Assembly (NCBI GenBank): GCA_001275005.1
Contig: JWZX01002060.1
Coordinates: forward strand, 1-32,179
DNA from: Chrysochromulina tobinii
Lineage: Eukaryota; Haptophyta; Prymnesiales; Chrysochromulinaceae
Reading direction: 5' to 3'
Length of the DNA stretch: 32,179 nt
The first letter of the stretch is position 1. The number at the start of each line of letters is the position of its first letter. Made by a program: the position numbers and the translations under genes. The notes under the pieces were generated by a model. That model saw only the letters and a list, made by a program, of their open reading frames with translations, was not told the origin of the DNA and ran no database searches. Shown piece after piece: positions 19,030 through 27,877 of the stretch.

Positions 19030-19797
19030 ATGGCTTCTGGTACCCGCACCTACGTCGGCAGCGGTGTGGATGCACCTCCCAAGTTGGCCAAGTCCTCGTC
19101 CGTGACCAAAGTCATCGGCGCGAATCGTGGCGATCCGTTCGCGATCGTGAAGGCACCTCCTGCGCCAGGGGAGCTTCGGCTTGGGCAGTTGTCAGTCGAG
19201 TACGGCCCACCGCTCACTTGGGAGCAGCTCAAGGCTGGCGAGCCCGCACGGACCACGGTGGCGGCCTACGAGCGCCTGAAGCGATTCTTGGCTTGGTGTG
19301 CAGAGCGGAAACACACCGAGCTCGAGTTCGTCATGGCCACGGTCTTCTGGCACACGGTGGAGTCAGATTCCACACTCACAGTCCACGGAGAGCTCACCAG
19401 CATTACTTCGGAGCTCACCGTCGCCCTTGAGCCAAACGTGTGTCCTTGCCATGTCACACCCGACATCGAGCACTGGTCGCTCTGGTACCATCCCAAATGT
19501 GCGGCTGCTACTGCGGGGCTGGATCCGGGCGTGTGCCATGCGCTTCTACGTCACTTTCTACCATCGCTGGTGCCCGAGGATGAGTTGGTCGCTTTCCAGG
19601 CAAGGCCTCAGTTCCGGTCGAGGCTCTGCCCCAATGCCGACATCGGAACTCAGATGGCGCACGTGCACGTCTTCCTGAGGCCGCGAAGCGAGGGCACCAC
19701 GAGCGCCCTGACCAACCTGCGGCTCGAGCGCCGCTTGCGATCGCCGTGGGCTGAGGCTGAGCGGCTGGGCGGCCGCGCGAGCGAGGTGGGCTTTTGA
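19030..19797 (+). CDS. Conserved hypothetical protein, possibly DUF3605-like
   Basis: ORF of 255 residues from ATG 19030. [20 protein letters not shown], then LKRFLAWC, an aspartate-and-proline-bearing middle ([19 protein letters not shown]), and a final AHVHVFLRP resemble the spacing of DUF3605 proteins (W-E-L start, I-x-H-x-x-x-W centre, H-x-H-V-F end). I made this comparison by eye and it is weak. There is no signal peptide or membrane segment. The gene shares its orientation with Sm-G, whose ATG lies 185 bp downstream. Confidence 0.68.
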   Translation: MASGTRTYVGSGVDAPPKLAKSSSVTKVIGANRGDPFAIVKAPPAPGELRLGQLSVEYGPPLTWEQLKAGEPARTTVAAYERLKRFLAWCAERKHTELEFVMATVFWHTVESDSTLTVHGELTSITSELTVALEPNVCPCHVTPDIEHWSLWYHPKCAAATAGLDPGVCHALLRHFLPSLVPEDELVAFQARPQFRSRLCPNADIGTQMAHVHVFLRPRSEGTTSALTNLRLERRLRSPWAEAERLGGRASEVGF

Positions 19798-19981
19798 ACG
19801 TGTATCAAACTTAGCCCAGCTTTCCAGAAGGCCCATGAAAAAAAATTCACGCCCATCACGACGCTTCTGCGGTCACGAGACCTCTCGGCTCTCAGGGCGC
19901 GCGCTTCTGCACTCGCGGCTCGGTCCACCCAGCTCGAGCAGGGCTGCGCTTCGTTTCGCAGTCGGCTGCCCAGGCAGAAAG

Positions 19982-20218
19982 ATGCCCTCAGGTGCTGGCC
20001 CGGACCTCAAAAAGTACATGGATAAGCGGCTAGCCATCAAGCTGAACGGCAACCGAACCATCAATGGCACATTGCGTGGCTTTGATCAGTTCATGAATTT
20101 GGTGCTCGACGAGACGGTCGAGCAGGTATCTGCCACAGAGCAGAACAGCATTGGCATGGTGGTGATCCGGGGCAACTCAATCGTGATGATTGAAGCGCTC
20201 GAGAAATTGTGGGAGTAG
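19982..20218 (+). CDS. SNRPG: Small nuclear ribonucleoprotein Sm-G
   Basis: A 78-residue protein, the family's usual length. It begins [20 protein letters not shown] and continues [20 protein letters not shown] (Sm1 motif), then [18 protein letters not shown] (Sm2 motif). These residues distinguish Sm-G from other Sm and LSm proteins. Sm-G sits in the heptameric Sm ring on U1, U2, U4 and U5 snRNAs and is needed for pre-mRNA splicing, consistent with the intron-rich genes here. The frame stays open upstream to about 19835, but the alignment supports ATG 19982. Confidence 0.96.
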   Translation: MPSGAGPDLKKYMDKRLAIKLNGNRTINGTLRGFDQFMNLVLDETVEQVSATEQNSIGMVVIRGNSIVMIEALEKLWE

Positions 20219-20852
20219 CGCAGATACTGGGGCAGCCGCTGCGCTACTCTGCTCACGCGCTCGACTCGACAGCATCGCCCAAGTACCTGCCCACTGAGCC
20301 ACCAGAGGCACCGACGTGTGGATGCGCTGGGGGGGGCAGTGTTCTGGGGCCTTGGGCGTCCTGGAGCTGTGCGGTGGTCCATGCTGTCTCTCTTGCCGTT
20401 GCGCTGGGTCCGCGGTCGGGCTCACTCTGCTCTGCCAGCAGGTGGAGAGCTCACAGTAATGCATCTCAGGTTGGGCTCGTCGAGCGGCAGTGCGCGAGTA
20501 CGTAACAGCATACACGTTTCTGTGCACACCATGCTTGAGATGCACCTTCTCTGAGACACGATTTCGATTATTTGTAACGTGTCGTTCGCGCCGGCGCCGG
20601 CGCGGCCGCGCGGAGGGCGCGCGCGCGCGCCCAAAGCTACACAGTACACGACATAAGTCACGCACGGGGCACCGCACGACAGCGCACTCACGGTCGCACA
20701 GCGGACCATATGGGCCATGATGCACAGCCGACTCTCACAAGAGCGTAAACAGGGCACAGCGGTCAGCGCTGCGCCGTGCGCGGGCCATCCATCAAGACCT
20801 TAATTGAGTCTGTCACCGCCCATGCGGCTTCGCCTCACAGTCACCTCCACAG
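20219..20852. other. Convergent intergenic region (about 630 bp)
   Basis: Lies between the ends of the Sm-G gene and the minus-strand membrane-protein gene. It contains a short GC/CG-alternating stretch near 20590-20630 that could adopt Z-DNA. No gene, tRNA or repeat family is recognised. Confidence 0.5.
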
Positions 20853-21617
20853 TCACCTCCTCAACCTGTCCAGCTTTGCTTCGATCCGATCGAGCCGCTC
20901 ATAGATGCCTCCAGCACGCGGCTGACGGCCTGGCACCTGCTGCCCCAGGGTGTCGAGAGCCTCCTGCAGACGCAGGAGCGTTGCCAGGCGTTGAAGCTCT
21001 CGACCTGCCGCGGACGTGGAAAGCTCCTTCCACAGATCTCGCCAGCCGAGGCGGTCCCAGCCCGCCTGGACGGCGATCTCATGGATGGCCGAGCTCGGCA
21101 ACGCGTAGTGAGCCGCGGCAAGGAGCCAAGCGAGTGAGACGCATCGGGCTGGGTGGATGGCAGCCTGTCGGAGAGCATACAGCAAGCTCCATGCCACCCA
21201 CGCCGCCATGCGCACCCGGACGAAGACGCTCAGCAACCCAATCGAAAGCATGAACTCTGTCGGCAACGTCGCAAACCCATAGCACATCCCCGCCACGTAC
21301 GCAACATTGGCAGGCCCCGCAAGCTGCTCGACTGCCTGAGTAATGGCCTGCGATGCGGGGCCAGCTAACGTCTGTCGCACCTGCGACAGTCTACTCCAAG
21401 TGTTCGCCAACGTGCCAGCAGAGGGTGTCCGTGGAAGCTCGGTTGTCAAGGCGGCCGAGCGCAGCGCTCGCTGGATAAAGCTCGGTTGCGCTCTGGAGCA
21501 GAGCGACCGCTGGTTGAGTGCTTGCATGTTTGCTGGTAGTTGGCGCCATTTGAGGAGGGTGCTCGGCGTTCCGACTCGCCCGATCGTCGGCCGGCTGGCC
21601 GACCAAAGGAACGCCAT
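20853..21617 (-). CDS. Hypothetical membrane protein with C-terminal coiled coil
   Basis: ORF of 254 residues if the ATG at 21617 is used; an in-frame ATG at 21668 would add 17. Hydrophobic segments occur around VAYVAGMCYGFATLPTEF, MLSIGLLSVFV, AAWVAWSLLYAL and SLAWLLAAAHYAL. The tail (IYERLDRIEAKLDRLRR) has a heptad pattern. I do not recognise the family. The same frame runs on antisense through the HECT gene's ARM array, which is an artefact of that repeat's codon structure; only this downstream part looks protein-like. It is divergent from the HECT gene. Confidence 0.5.
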   Translation of the reverse strand: MAFLWSASRPTIGRVGTPSTLLKWRQLPANMQALNQRSLCSRAQPSFIQRALRSAALTTELPRTPSAGTLANTWSRLSQVRQTLAGPASQAITQAVEQLAGPANVAYVAGMCYGFATLPTEFMLSIGLLSVFVRVRMAAWVAWSLLYALRQAAIHPARCVSLAWLLAAAHYALPSSAIHEIAVQAGWDRLGWRDLWKELSTSAAGRELQRLATLLRLQEALDTLGQQVPGRQPRAGGIYERLDRIEAKLDRLRR

Positions 21618-21828
21618 TTTCTGTGGGTGTGAATGCACAGCGACGTCCCCAAAAACTCGATAAACCATTGCGTGTGTAACAATAATACTGCTCCAGACGA
21701 GCATCTTACATGTACCATATTTGGAAGACATTAATGTTGGAGCCTGCTTGGTGAAAAGCGACCCTGAGGCAAAGTGGGTGCCAGAGGCCAAAGCGCCGCG
21801 GCTGAGGAGGTGGTTGGGCCGTGCAAAG

Positions 21829-24800
21829 ATGCACGCAGCGCTGGCGCTTGCGAACGTCGCAGTCAACAACGACATCAACAAGGTCGCCATCGAAGGCCGC
21901 ATCACGCCGCTCGTCGCAGTTGCCGCATCAGGCACGGAGGAGCAAAAGGAGTACGCGGCGATGGCGCTTGCAAACATCGCAGTCAACGCCAACAACAAGG
22001 TCGCCATCCGCCGGGAAGGCGGCATCGCGCCGCTCGTCGCACTTGCCGCATCAGGCACGGAGAAGCAAAAGGAGTATGCAGCGATGGCGCTTGCATACCT
22101 CGCAGTCAACGCCAACAACAAGGTCGCCATCGCCGAGGCAGGCGGCATCGCGCCGCTCGTCGCACTTGCCGCCTTAGGCACGGAGAAGCAGAAAGAGAAC
22201 GCAGCGCTGGTGCTTGCAGACCTCGCAGCCGGCAACGCCAACAACAAGGTCGCCATCGCCGAGGCAGGCGGCATCGCGCCGCTCGTCGCACTTGCTGTAT
22301 CAGGCACGGAGAAGCAAAAGGAGAACGCAGCACGGGCTCTTGCGTACCTCACAGTCAACGCCAACAACCAGGTCGCCATCGCCGAGGCGGGCGGCATCGC
22401 GCCGCTTGTCGCACTTGCCGCATCAGGAATGGAGAAGCAAAAGGAGTACGCAGCGCGGGCGCTTGCAAACCTCACATTCGACCACGCCAACAACAAGGTC
22501 GTCATCGCGAAGTCGGGCGGCATCGCGCCGCTCGTCGCACTTGCCGCATCAGGCACGGAGAAGCAAAAGGAGTACGCAACGCAGGCGCTTGCAAACCTCG
22601 CAGTCAACGACAACAACCAGGTCGCCATCGCCGAGTTTAACGGCATCGCGCCGCTCGTCGCACTTGCCGATTCAGGCACGGAGGAGCAAAAGGAGTACGC
22701 AGCGCTGGCGCTTGCGAACCTCGCAGCCGGCAACGCCAACAACGAGGTCGCCATCGCCGAGGCGGGCGGCATCGCGCCGCTCGTCGCACTTGCCGCATCA
22801 GGCACGGAGAAGCAGAAGGAGAACGCAGCGCAGGCGCTTGCAGACCTCGCAGTCAACGACAACAACCAGGTCGCCATCGCCGAGGCGGGCGGCATCGCGC
22901 CGCTCGTCGCACTTGCCGCATCAGGAACGGAGGAGCAAAAGGAGAACGCAGCGCTGGCGCTTGCAAACCTCGCAGTCAACGACAACAACCAGGTCGCCAT
23001 CGCCGAGGCGGGCGGCATCGCGCCGCTCGTCGCACTTGCCGCATCAGGCACGGAGGAGCAAAAGGAGTACGCAGCGCTGGCGCTTGCAGGCCTCGCGGGC
23101 CTCGCAGGCCTCGCAGGCAACGCCAACAACAAGGTCGCCATCGCCGAGGCGGGCGGCATCGCGCCGCTCGTCGCACTTGCCGCATCAGGCACGGAGGAGC
23201 AAATGGAGTACGCAGCGATGGCGCTTGCAAACCTCGCAGTTAACGTCTACATCAAGTTCGCCATCGCCAAGGCGGGCGGCATCGCGCCGCTCGTCGCACT
23301 TGCCGCATCAGGCACGGAGAAGCAAATGGAGTACGCAGCGCTGGCGCTTGCAAACCTCGCAGTCAACGACAACAACCAGGTCGCCATCCCCGAGGCGGGC
23401 GGCATCGCGCCGCTCGTCGCACTTGCCGCATCAGGCACGGAGAAGCAAAAGGAGAACGCAGCGCTGGCGCTTGCAAACCTCGCATTCACCGCCAACAACC
23501 AGGTCGCCATCGCCGAGGCGGGCGGCATCGCGCCGCTCGTCGCACTTGCCGCATCAGGCACGGAGGAGCAAAGGGAGTACGCAGCGCTGGCGCTTGCGGG
23601 CCTCGCAGGCCTTGCAAGCCTCGCAGGCAACGCCAACAACAGCATCGCCATCGCCGAGGCGGGCGGCATCGCGCCGCTCGTCGCACTTGCCGCATCAGGC
23701 ACGGAGAAGCAAATGGAGTACGCAGCGCTGGCGCTTGCGAACCTCACATTCGACAACGCCAACAACAAAGTCGTCATCGTGAAGTCGGGCGGCATCGCGC
23801 CGCTCGTCGCACTTGCCGCATCAGGCACGGAGAAGCAGAAGGAACACGCAGCGATGGCGCTTGCAAACCTAGCATTCGGCAATGCCAACAACCAGGTCGC
23901 CATCCCCGAGGCAGGCGGTATCGCGACGCTTGTCACACTTGCCACCTCAGGCACGGAGGCGCAGAAGGAGAACGCAGCGCTGGCGCTTGCAAACCTCGCA
24001 GACGATGCCAACAATGATGTCGCCATCGCCGAGGCGGGCGGCATCGCGCCGCTCGTCGCACTTGCCGCATCAGGCACGGAGAAGCAAAAGGAGTATGCAT
24101 CACATGTGCTTCTGCACTTTCGATACAGCCGATCAGGCAGAGGCGCCGCCTCGGGCGTCATCACAGTTGACGCGCACGACGACGAGCATCTCTCGGACAA
24201 AGAGCCTGTCCCCGACGACAACATGCTCGAAGAGCTCGGACGACGTCTATGTGAGGCTGAGGCGTTGGCCCTTCAGCTGCAGATTCAGTTGGACTGCGAG
24301 CGGCAGAGTGCTCGGGAGGCATTAGAGCGTGAGCGGCAGAGTGCTCGGGAGGCATTAGAGCGTGAGCGGCAGAGTGCTCGGGAGGCAAGGGAGGCTTCCC
24401 TTGGGCGGCGGCTAATGGCTCTTGAGGCGCAAATCTCGCGCACCACGGAGCTGCTCCATCAGGTGGGCTCACCCTCTCCACGGACTGCCATTGATGACCT
24501 CTGATGACCTCTGATGACCTCTGATGACCTCTGATGACCTCTGATGACCTCTGATGACCTCTGATGGCCTCTGATGGCCTCTGATGGCCTCGGATGGCCT
24601 CGAATTGCCTATGTGTGCCTGGGATTGCCGCTGATGCGCCATCAGATGAAGCGCAAGGAGTTGTCCAAGCCGCTCACCCTGCAGCTGCGTCGGAGCTCCT
24701 TGGCTGCGGACTTGCTGTATGAGGCGGCGACCAAGCTGCAGCCGGCCCACATGCTCTTCGCCCACGTGCGCGTCGAATTCGGCCAAGAGGAGGGACGTGA

Positions 24801-27800
24801 CGAGGGCGCGCTCACCATCAACGCGTTCGGCTCGTTCCACACGTCCCTGTACACGACGCCCGCCACGGCGCGCTTCTGGCAGACCACGAGCTCGGGCAGG
24901 TGAGTGCCGGTATCTGATGACCGCTGATGACCACTGATGACCACCGATGACCACTGATGACCTCCCTCATTAGGTACGTACCGGTATCGGAGGCCAGCAT
25001 AGCGCACAGGCTGCCGCTCATGCTGCCTTTCCGCGAGGGGGACGTGATCAAAATCCGAGCGCGGGCGAGATGGATGGGGCGGAGGCGGTGGCGACGGCGA
25101 CGGCAGTGGTGATGGCACTGGCGGCGGCGGCGGCGGCGGCGGGGGGAGCAGCGACGGCACCACAGCTGTGAATGTGAATGTCGACGGCACCGACATCCGT
25201 GCCCACAGTCGGCAGCGTGGTCACCGCTCGTTGGAAGGCGCGAGGATCGAAATGGTTTGGAGCACGCGTGAAAACTATCAATGATGACGGCACCTTTGGG
25301 ATCATGTATGACGATGGCGACGAAGATCACAAGGTGAGCATATGATGACCTCTGGTGGCCTCTGATGGCCTCTGATGACCTCTGATGACCTCTGATGACC
25401 TCCGGTGGCCTCTGATGACCTCTGATTGCCTCGGATGACCTCTAATGGCCTCTGATGACCTCTAATGACCTCTGATGGCCTCCGATGACAGGTGACCAGA
25501 AACAACATCCGCGTGGGACACGAGATGGTCGCCGCCGCAGGCTCGGCTTCCGCCGCGCCACCCGCCAAACGTCAGCGGACGGGCGGCGCCGGGGCCTCCA
25601 CCGCCGCGGGTCGTGTCGACGGTGACGAGGGTGATCGAATGGCGTGCGATGCGGAGACGGTCTACCGGCTGTGCGGGCGAGTGCTTGCCAAGGCGCTCCT
25701 TCAGGTGGGCTGCCGCTGATGAGCACTGATGACATCCCTGATTGGCGCTGATGACCACTGATGACATCCCTGATTGGCGCTGATGACCACTGATGACATC
25801 CCTGATTGGCGCCGACTGTCACTGATGGCTCGATGTGATCGGTTGCAGGGATGCGACTGTTGCGTGGACGACCGGCTGCCGCTCTACGTGCTCGAGTACG
25901 CTGATGAAAGCTGATGACCATCCATGACCTCTGATGACCACAATGATGACCTCTGATAATCTCTGATGACCACGATGGTGACCACAATGGTTACCTCAGA
26001 TGACCACCAATGGTGACCTCTGATAATCTCTGATGACCCCTGATGACCTCCCTCATCAGGTACCTCGCCACCGACAACTGCACGTCGCTCAACGCGCTCG
26101 ACACGGCGCTCGAGCAGCTGCGCGCGGTGGACGCGGCGCATGCAACCTTCCTCGAGAGGATCCACACCGACGGCGTCGCGCGCACCACTGCCGCCATCAC
26201 CGGCGAGCCGCTACGTACGTGCGACCTCTACACGCTGTACTCGGAGTTGGGCGTGGCCTGCCCAACTTGCACTGCGGCGACGCAGCCTATGCAAAGGTTG
26301 ATCTGCCCCCTCCTCGACCCGGCCACACCCGTCCCACCCCAGCTCCTGCTCGATGTGATCCATTACACGCTGGTAGGCAGGTGAGGGCTGCCACTGATTG
26401 CCACTGAAAGCATCCCTGAAGGCCGTTGATTACCATTGATGGCACTGATGTGATCTCTGAGTGCCAGCAATTGGCACTGATGACCGATGTGATCCTTAAC
26501 ACTGATGACCGATGTGATCCGTCACACGATGTGAGCAACGGTCGTTGATTACCACTGATGACCGATGTGATCCGTTACACGATGTGGGCAGCCGGCGTGC
26601 GCATCTGACGGCGCTCAAGAACGGCTTCCAGGGCGCCGACCAGCTCGAGGGTGTGAATTCACAGTCCTCGTTTGGCTTCTCGATGTACGACTTCTCAGGC
26701 GAGTGGCTGATTGCCACTGATGGCCACTGATGGCCTCTGATGGCCTCTGATGGCCTCTGATGGCCTCTGATGGCCACTGATTGAAACTGATTATACTACT
26801 GGTTGCCACTGATGCTTCTCGACACCACAGCGGCCCTCGCGACGCTCGCTCCGGACGAGATCGCACTGCGGCTGCGTGGCCGGGCGGTTGGATCTGCCGA
26901 CGAGCTCGCGGGTCTACTCCGCTACGAGATGCACCCGACGACTCCCGTGGCCGCGGACGTGTTTGATTGCATGTGCGAGTGGTTCAGTGCGCTCATCCGA
27001 AAGTTCGACTCGGAGCAGCTCGCGACTTTTTTGAGCTTTGCGACGGCGAGGCGGAACTTCCGCTCCGCGCCGGACGAGGCGCGTGCCTTTTGATGACCTC
27101 TGATGACCTTCCGATGACCTTCCGATGACCTTCTGTGATGACCGCTGATGACCTCTGATGACTCCTGATGGTGATGGATTGCCCCCCTCATCAGGAGCGT
27201 GATGCTGTCTTCGTGTGCATGTACCCGGACGAGAAGGCACGCGCCCCCTTAGCGCTCGACCAGGTGCGGCTCACCCTAAGCCTGTTTGAAGACGAAGCCC
27301 TCTTGACGAAGCCCTCTTCACGAAACCCTCTTGAATCCTAAGCTCCACCCTAATCCTAATCCTAAGCCTACCCCGACCTTAATCCCCGACCCCTACCCTC
27401 ACCACAATCAGGTGCGGCTGGGCGCGAATGCCGACGCGCTCACCGCGTCCACGTGCAGCCGTCGTGTCTACTGTCCGTGGCGCCCGGGGATGGACTCGAG
27501 GGCGCTCGAGCACACGGTGAGGCCTTCCACCTCCACCTTCTCTGCCGTTGCTCTCACCGCCACCGCTCTCGCCCCCGTTCTCACCGGCACCGCCGACGTT
27601 TCCTCCGTCGCTACCCTCACCTTCGCCACATCGCCAATAGCGTTCCACAGCTGATGGCCTCTGATGACCACTCGGAGGACCTCTCTGAGGACCTCTCTGA
27701 GGACCTCTCTGAGGACCTCTCTGAGGACCTCTCTGAGGACCTCTCTGAGGACCTCCGTGATGACCTCAGACTGATGACCTCTCTGATGACCAACCTCATC

Positions 27801-27877
27801 AGGTGCTGCACACGCTCGAGATCTTTGCCAACGAAGAGAGGCACACCAAGGGAGGCGCTGCGTTTGGCTACGAGTGA
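21829..27877 (+). CDS. ARM-repeat HECT E3 ubiquitin ligase with Tudor-like insert
   Basis: Twelve exons with consistent phases: join(21829..24462, 24646..24899, 24974..25087, 25216..25333, 25492..25704, 25849..25895, 26060..26380, 26592..26698, 26831..27078, 27195..27263, 27412..27516, 27803..27877), about 1434 residues. Exon 1 holds about 17 full armadillo repeats of 41-42 residues (PLVALAASGTEEQKEYAALA), then a coiled coil with three ERQSAREAL copies. The HECT N-lobe starts LTLQLRRSSLAADLL (about 886), with VRVEFGQEEGRDEGAL, YRLCGRVLAKALLQ and HYTLVGSRRAHLTALKNGFQ. The C-lobe has LAPDEIALRLRG, and the catalytic cysteine is in TASTCSRRVYCP (residue about 1390, codon 27454-27456), 44 residues from the end GFGYE-like tail. 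Exon 4 carries a Tudor/Agenet-like module inside the N-lobe. HECT ligases accept ubiquitin on this cysteine and pass it to substrates; ARM repeats would bind substrate. The start and the exon 3/4 junction (donor 25088, 25106 or 25109) are uncertain. Confidence 0.88.
21910..24100 (+). repeat. Tandem ARM-repeat array, about 123-126 bp per unit
   Basis: About 17 full units plus a partial one, highly similar at the nucleotide level (GGCGGCATCGCGCCGCTCGTCGC recurs in nearly every unit, written here as the core GGCATCGCGCCGCTCGT). Two units (near 23085 and 23595) carry an extra LAGLAGLAG-type expansion of CTCGCAGGC. The uniformity suggests recent unit duplication or gene conversion. Confidence 0.95.
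24463..24645 (+). repeat. HECT intron 1: exact 10-bp tandem array
   Basis: GT-AG, phase 0. From about 24491 the unit CTGATGACCT repeats with a strict 10-bp period, drifting to CTGATGGCCT, CGGATGGCCT and CGAATTGCCT over about 14 units. The upstream exon ends CCATCAG and the intron also ends CCATCAG. Confidence 0.95.
24900..24973 (+). repeat. HECT intron 2 with junction duplication and 3' hairpin
   Basis: A 74-bp intron of TGATGACC repeats. Its 5' junction AGGTGAGTGCCGGTATC (24898-24914) and 3' junction AGGTACGTACCGGTATC (24972-24988) match at 14 of 17 positions. The last 20 nt read CTGATGACCTCCCTCATTAG. Confidence 0.9.
25334..25491 (+). repeat. HECT intron 4: TGATGACCTC array
   Basis: A 158-bp GT-AG intron, phase 0, almost entirely 10-bp units of CTGATGACCT and CTGATGGCCT. 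The junctions AAGGTGAGCA and CAGGTGACCA are similar. Confidence 0.9.
25705..25848 (+). repeat. HECT intron 5: 32-bp tandem repeat
   Basis: The 32-bp unit starting GACATCCCTGATTGGCGCTG begins at 25731, 25763 and 25795. It includes CTGATGACCACTGATGA, linking it to the other introns. Splicing is phase 0 (ALLQ-GCDC). Confidence 0.9.
25896..26059 (+). repeat. HECT intron 6: TGATGACC/TGATAATC array with 3' hairpin
   Basis: The junction rebuilds a GAG codon (VLE-YLATDN). Units of TGATGACCTC alternate with ATGGTGACCA and TGATAATCTC. The end CTGATGACCTCCCTCATCAG (26040-26059) has a perfect 7-bp stem (CTGATGA/TCATCAG) with a 6-nt loop. Confidence 0.9.
26381..26591 (+). repeat. HECT intron 7 containing copies of the upstream exon end
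   Basis: Exon 7 ends CGATGTGATCCATTACACGC plus TGGTAGGCAG (26351-26380). The intron ends CGATGTGATCCGTTACACGA plus TGTGGGCAG (26563-26591). Further partial copies of GATGTGATCC lie near 26490 and 26512. Splicing is phase 2 (LVG-S-RRAHL). Confidence 0.93.
26699..26830 (+). repeat. HECT intron 8: GC-AG intron with TGATGGCCTC array
   Basis: The donor is CTCAG|GCGAGT. Exon 8 ends in phase 1 and exon 9 (CG GCC CTC) enters in phase 1, giving DFS-AALATLAPDE. The body is 10-bp CTGATGGCCT units. Confidence 0.85.
27079..27194 (+). repeat. HECT intron 9: probable GC-AG intron
   Basis: Only the donor GAG|GCGCGTGCC keeps the frame (phase 0) into GAG CGT GAT; the nearby GT donor would be phase 1. The body has TGATGACCTTCCGATGACC units, and the 3' end is CCCCTCATCAG. 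Confidence 0.75.
27264..27411 (+). repeat. HECT intron 10 with 11-bp direct repeats and telomere-like tract
   Basis: CAGGTGCGGCT occurs exactly at 27261-27271 and 27409-27419, spanning the two splice junctions. The body lacks TGATGACC and instead has GAAGCCCTCTTGAC-like repeats followed by CACCCTAATCCTAATCCTAA. Confidence 0.95.
27517..27802 (+). repeat. HECT intron 11 with a 12-bp tandem array
   Basis: GAGGACCTCTCT repeats with a 12-bp period from 27675 to 27758 (six exact copies plus a variant). It is flanked by TGATGACC units, and the intron ends CTGATGACCAACCTCATCAG (27783-27802). Confidence 0.93.

Noticed and set aside
21721-21828. HECT gene start at 21721
   Set aside because: That codon is TTG. 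The first ATG in the frame is 21829; an upstream exon remains possible.
21669-23192. Long minus-strand ORF through the ARM array
   Set aside because: It only mirrors the 123-126 bp repeat (ASATSGAMPPASAMAT over and over). The plus-strand ARM reading is recognisable and leads into the HECT domain.
24463-27802. CRISPR-like or satellite array
   Set aside because: Repeats are short, degenerate and tandem without unique spacers, and they sit precisely between exons with consistent phase.
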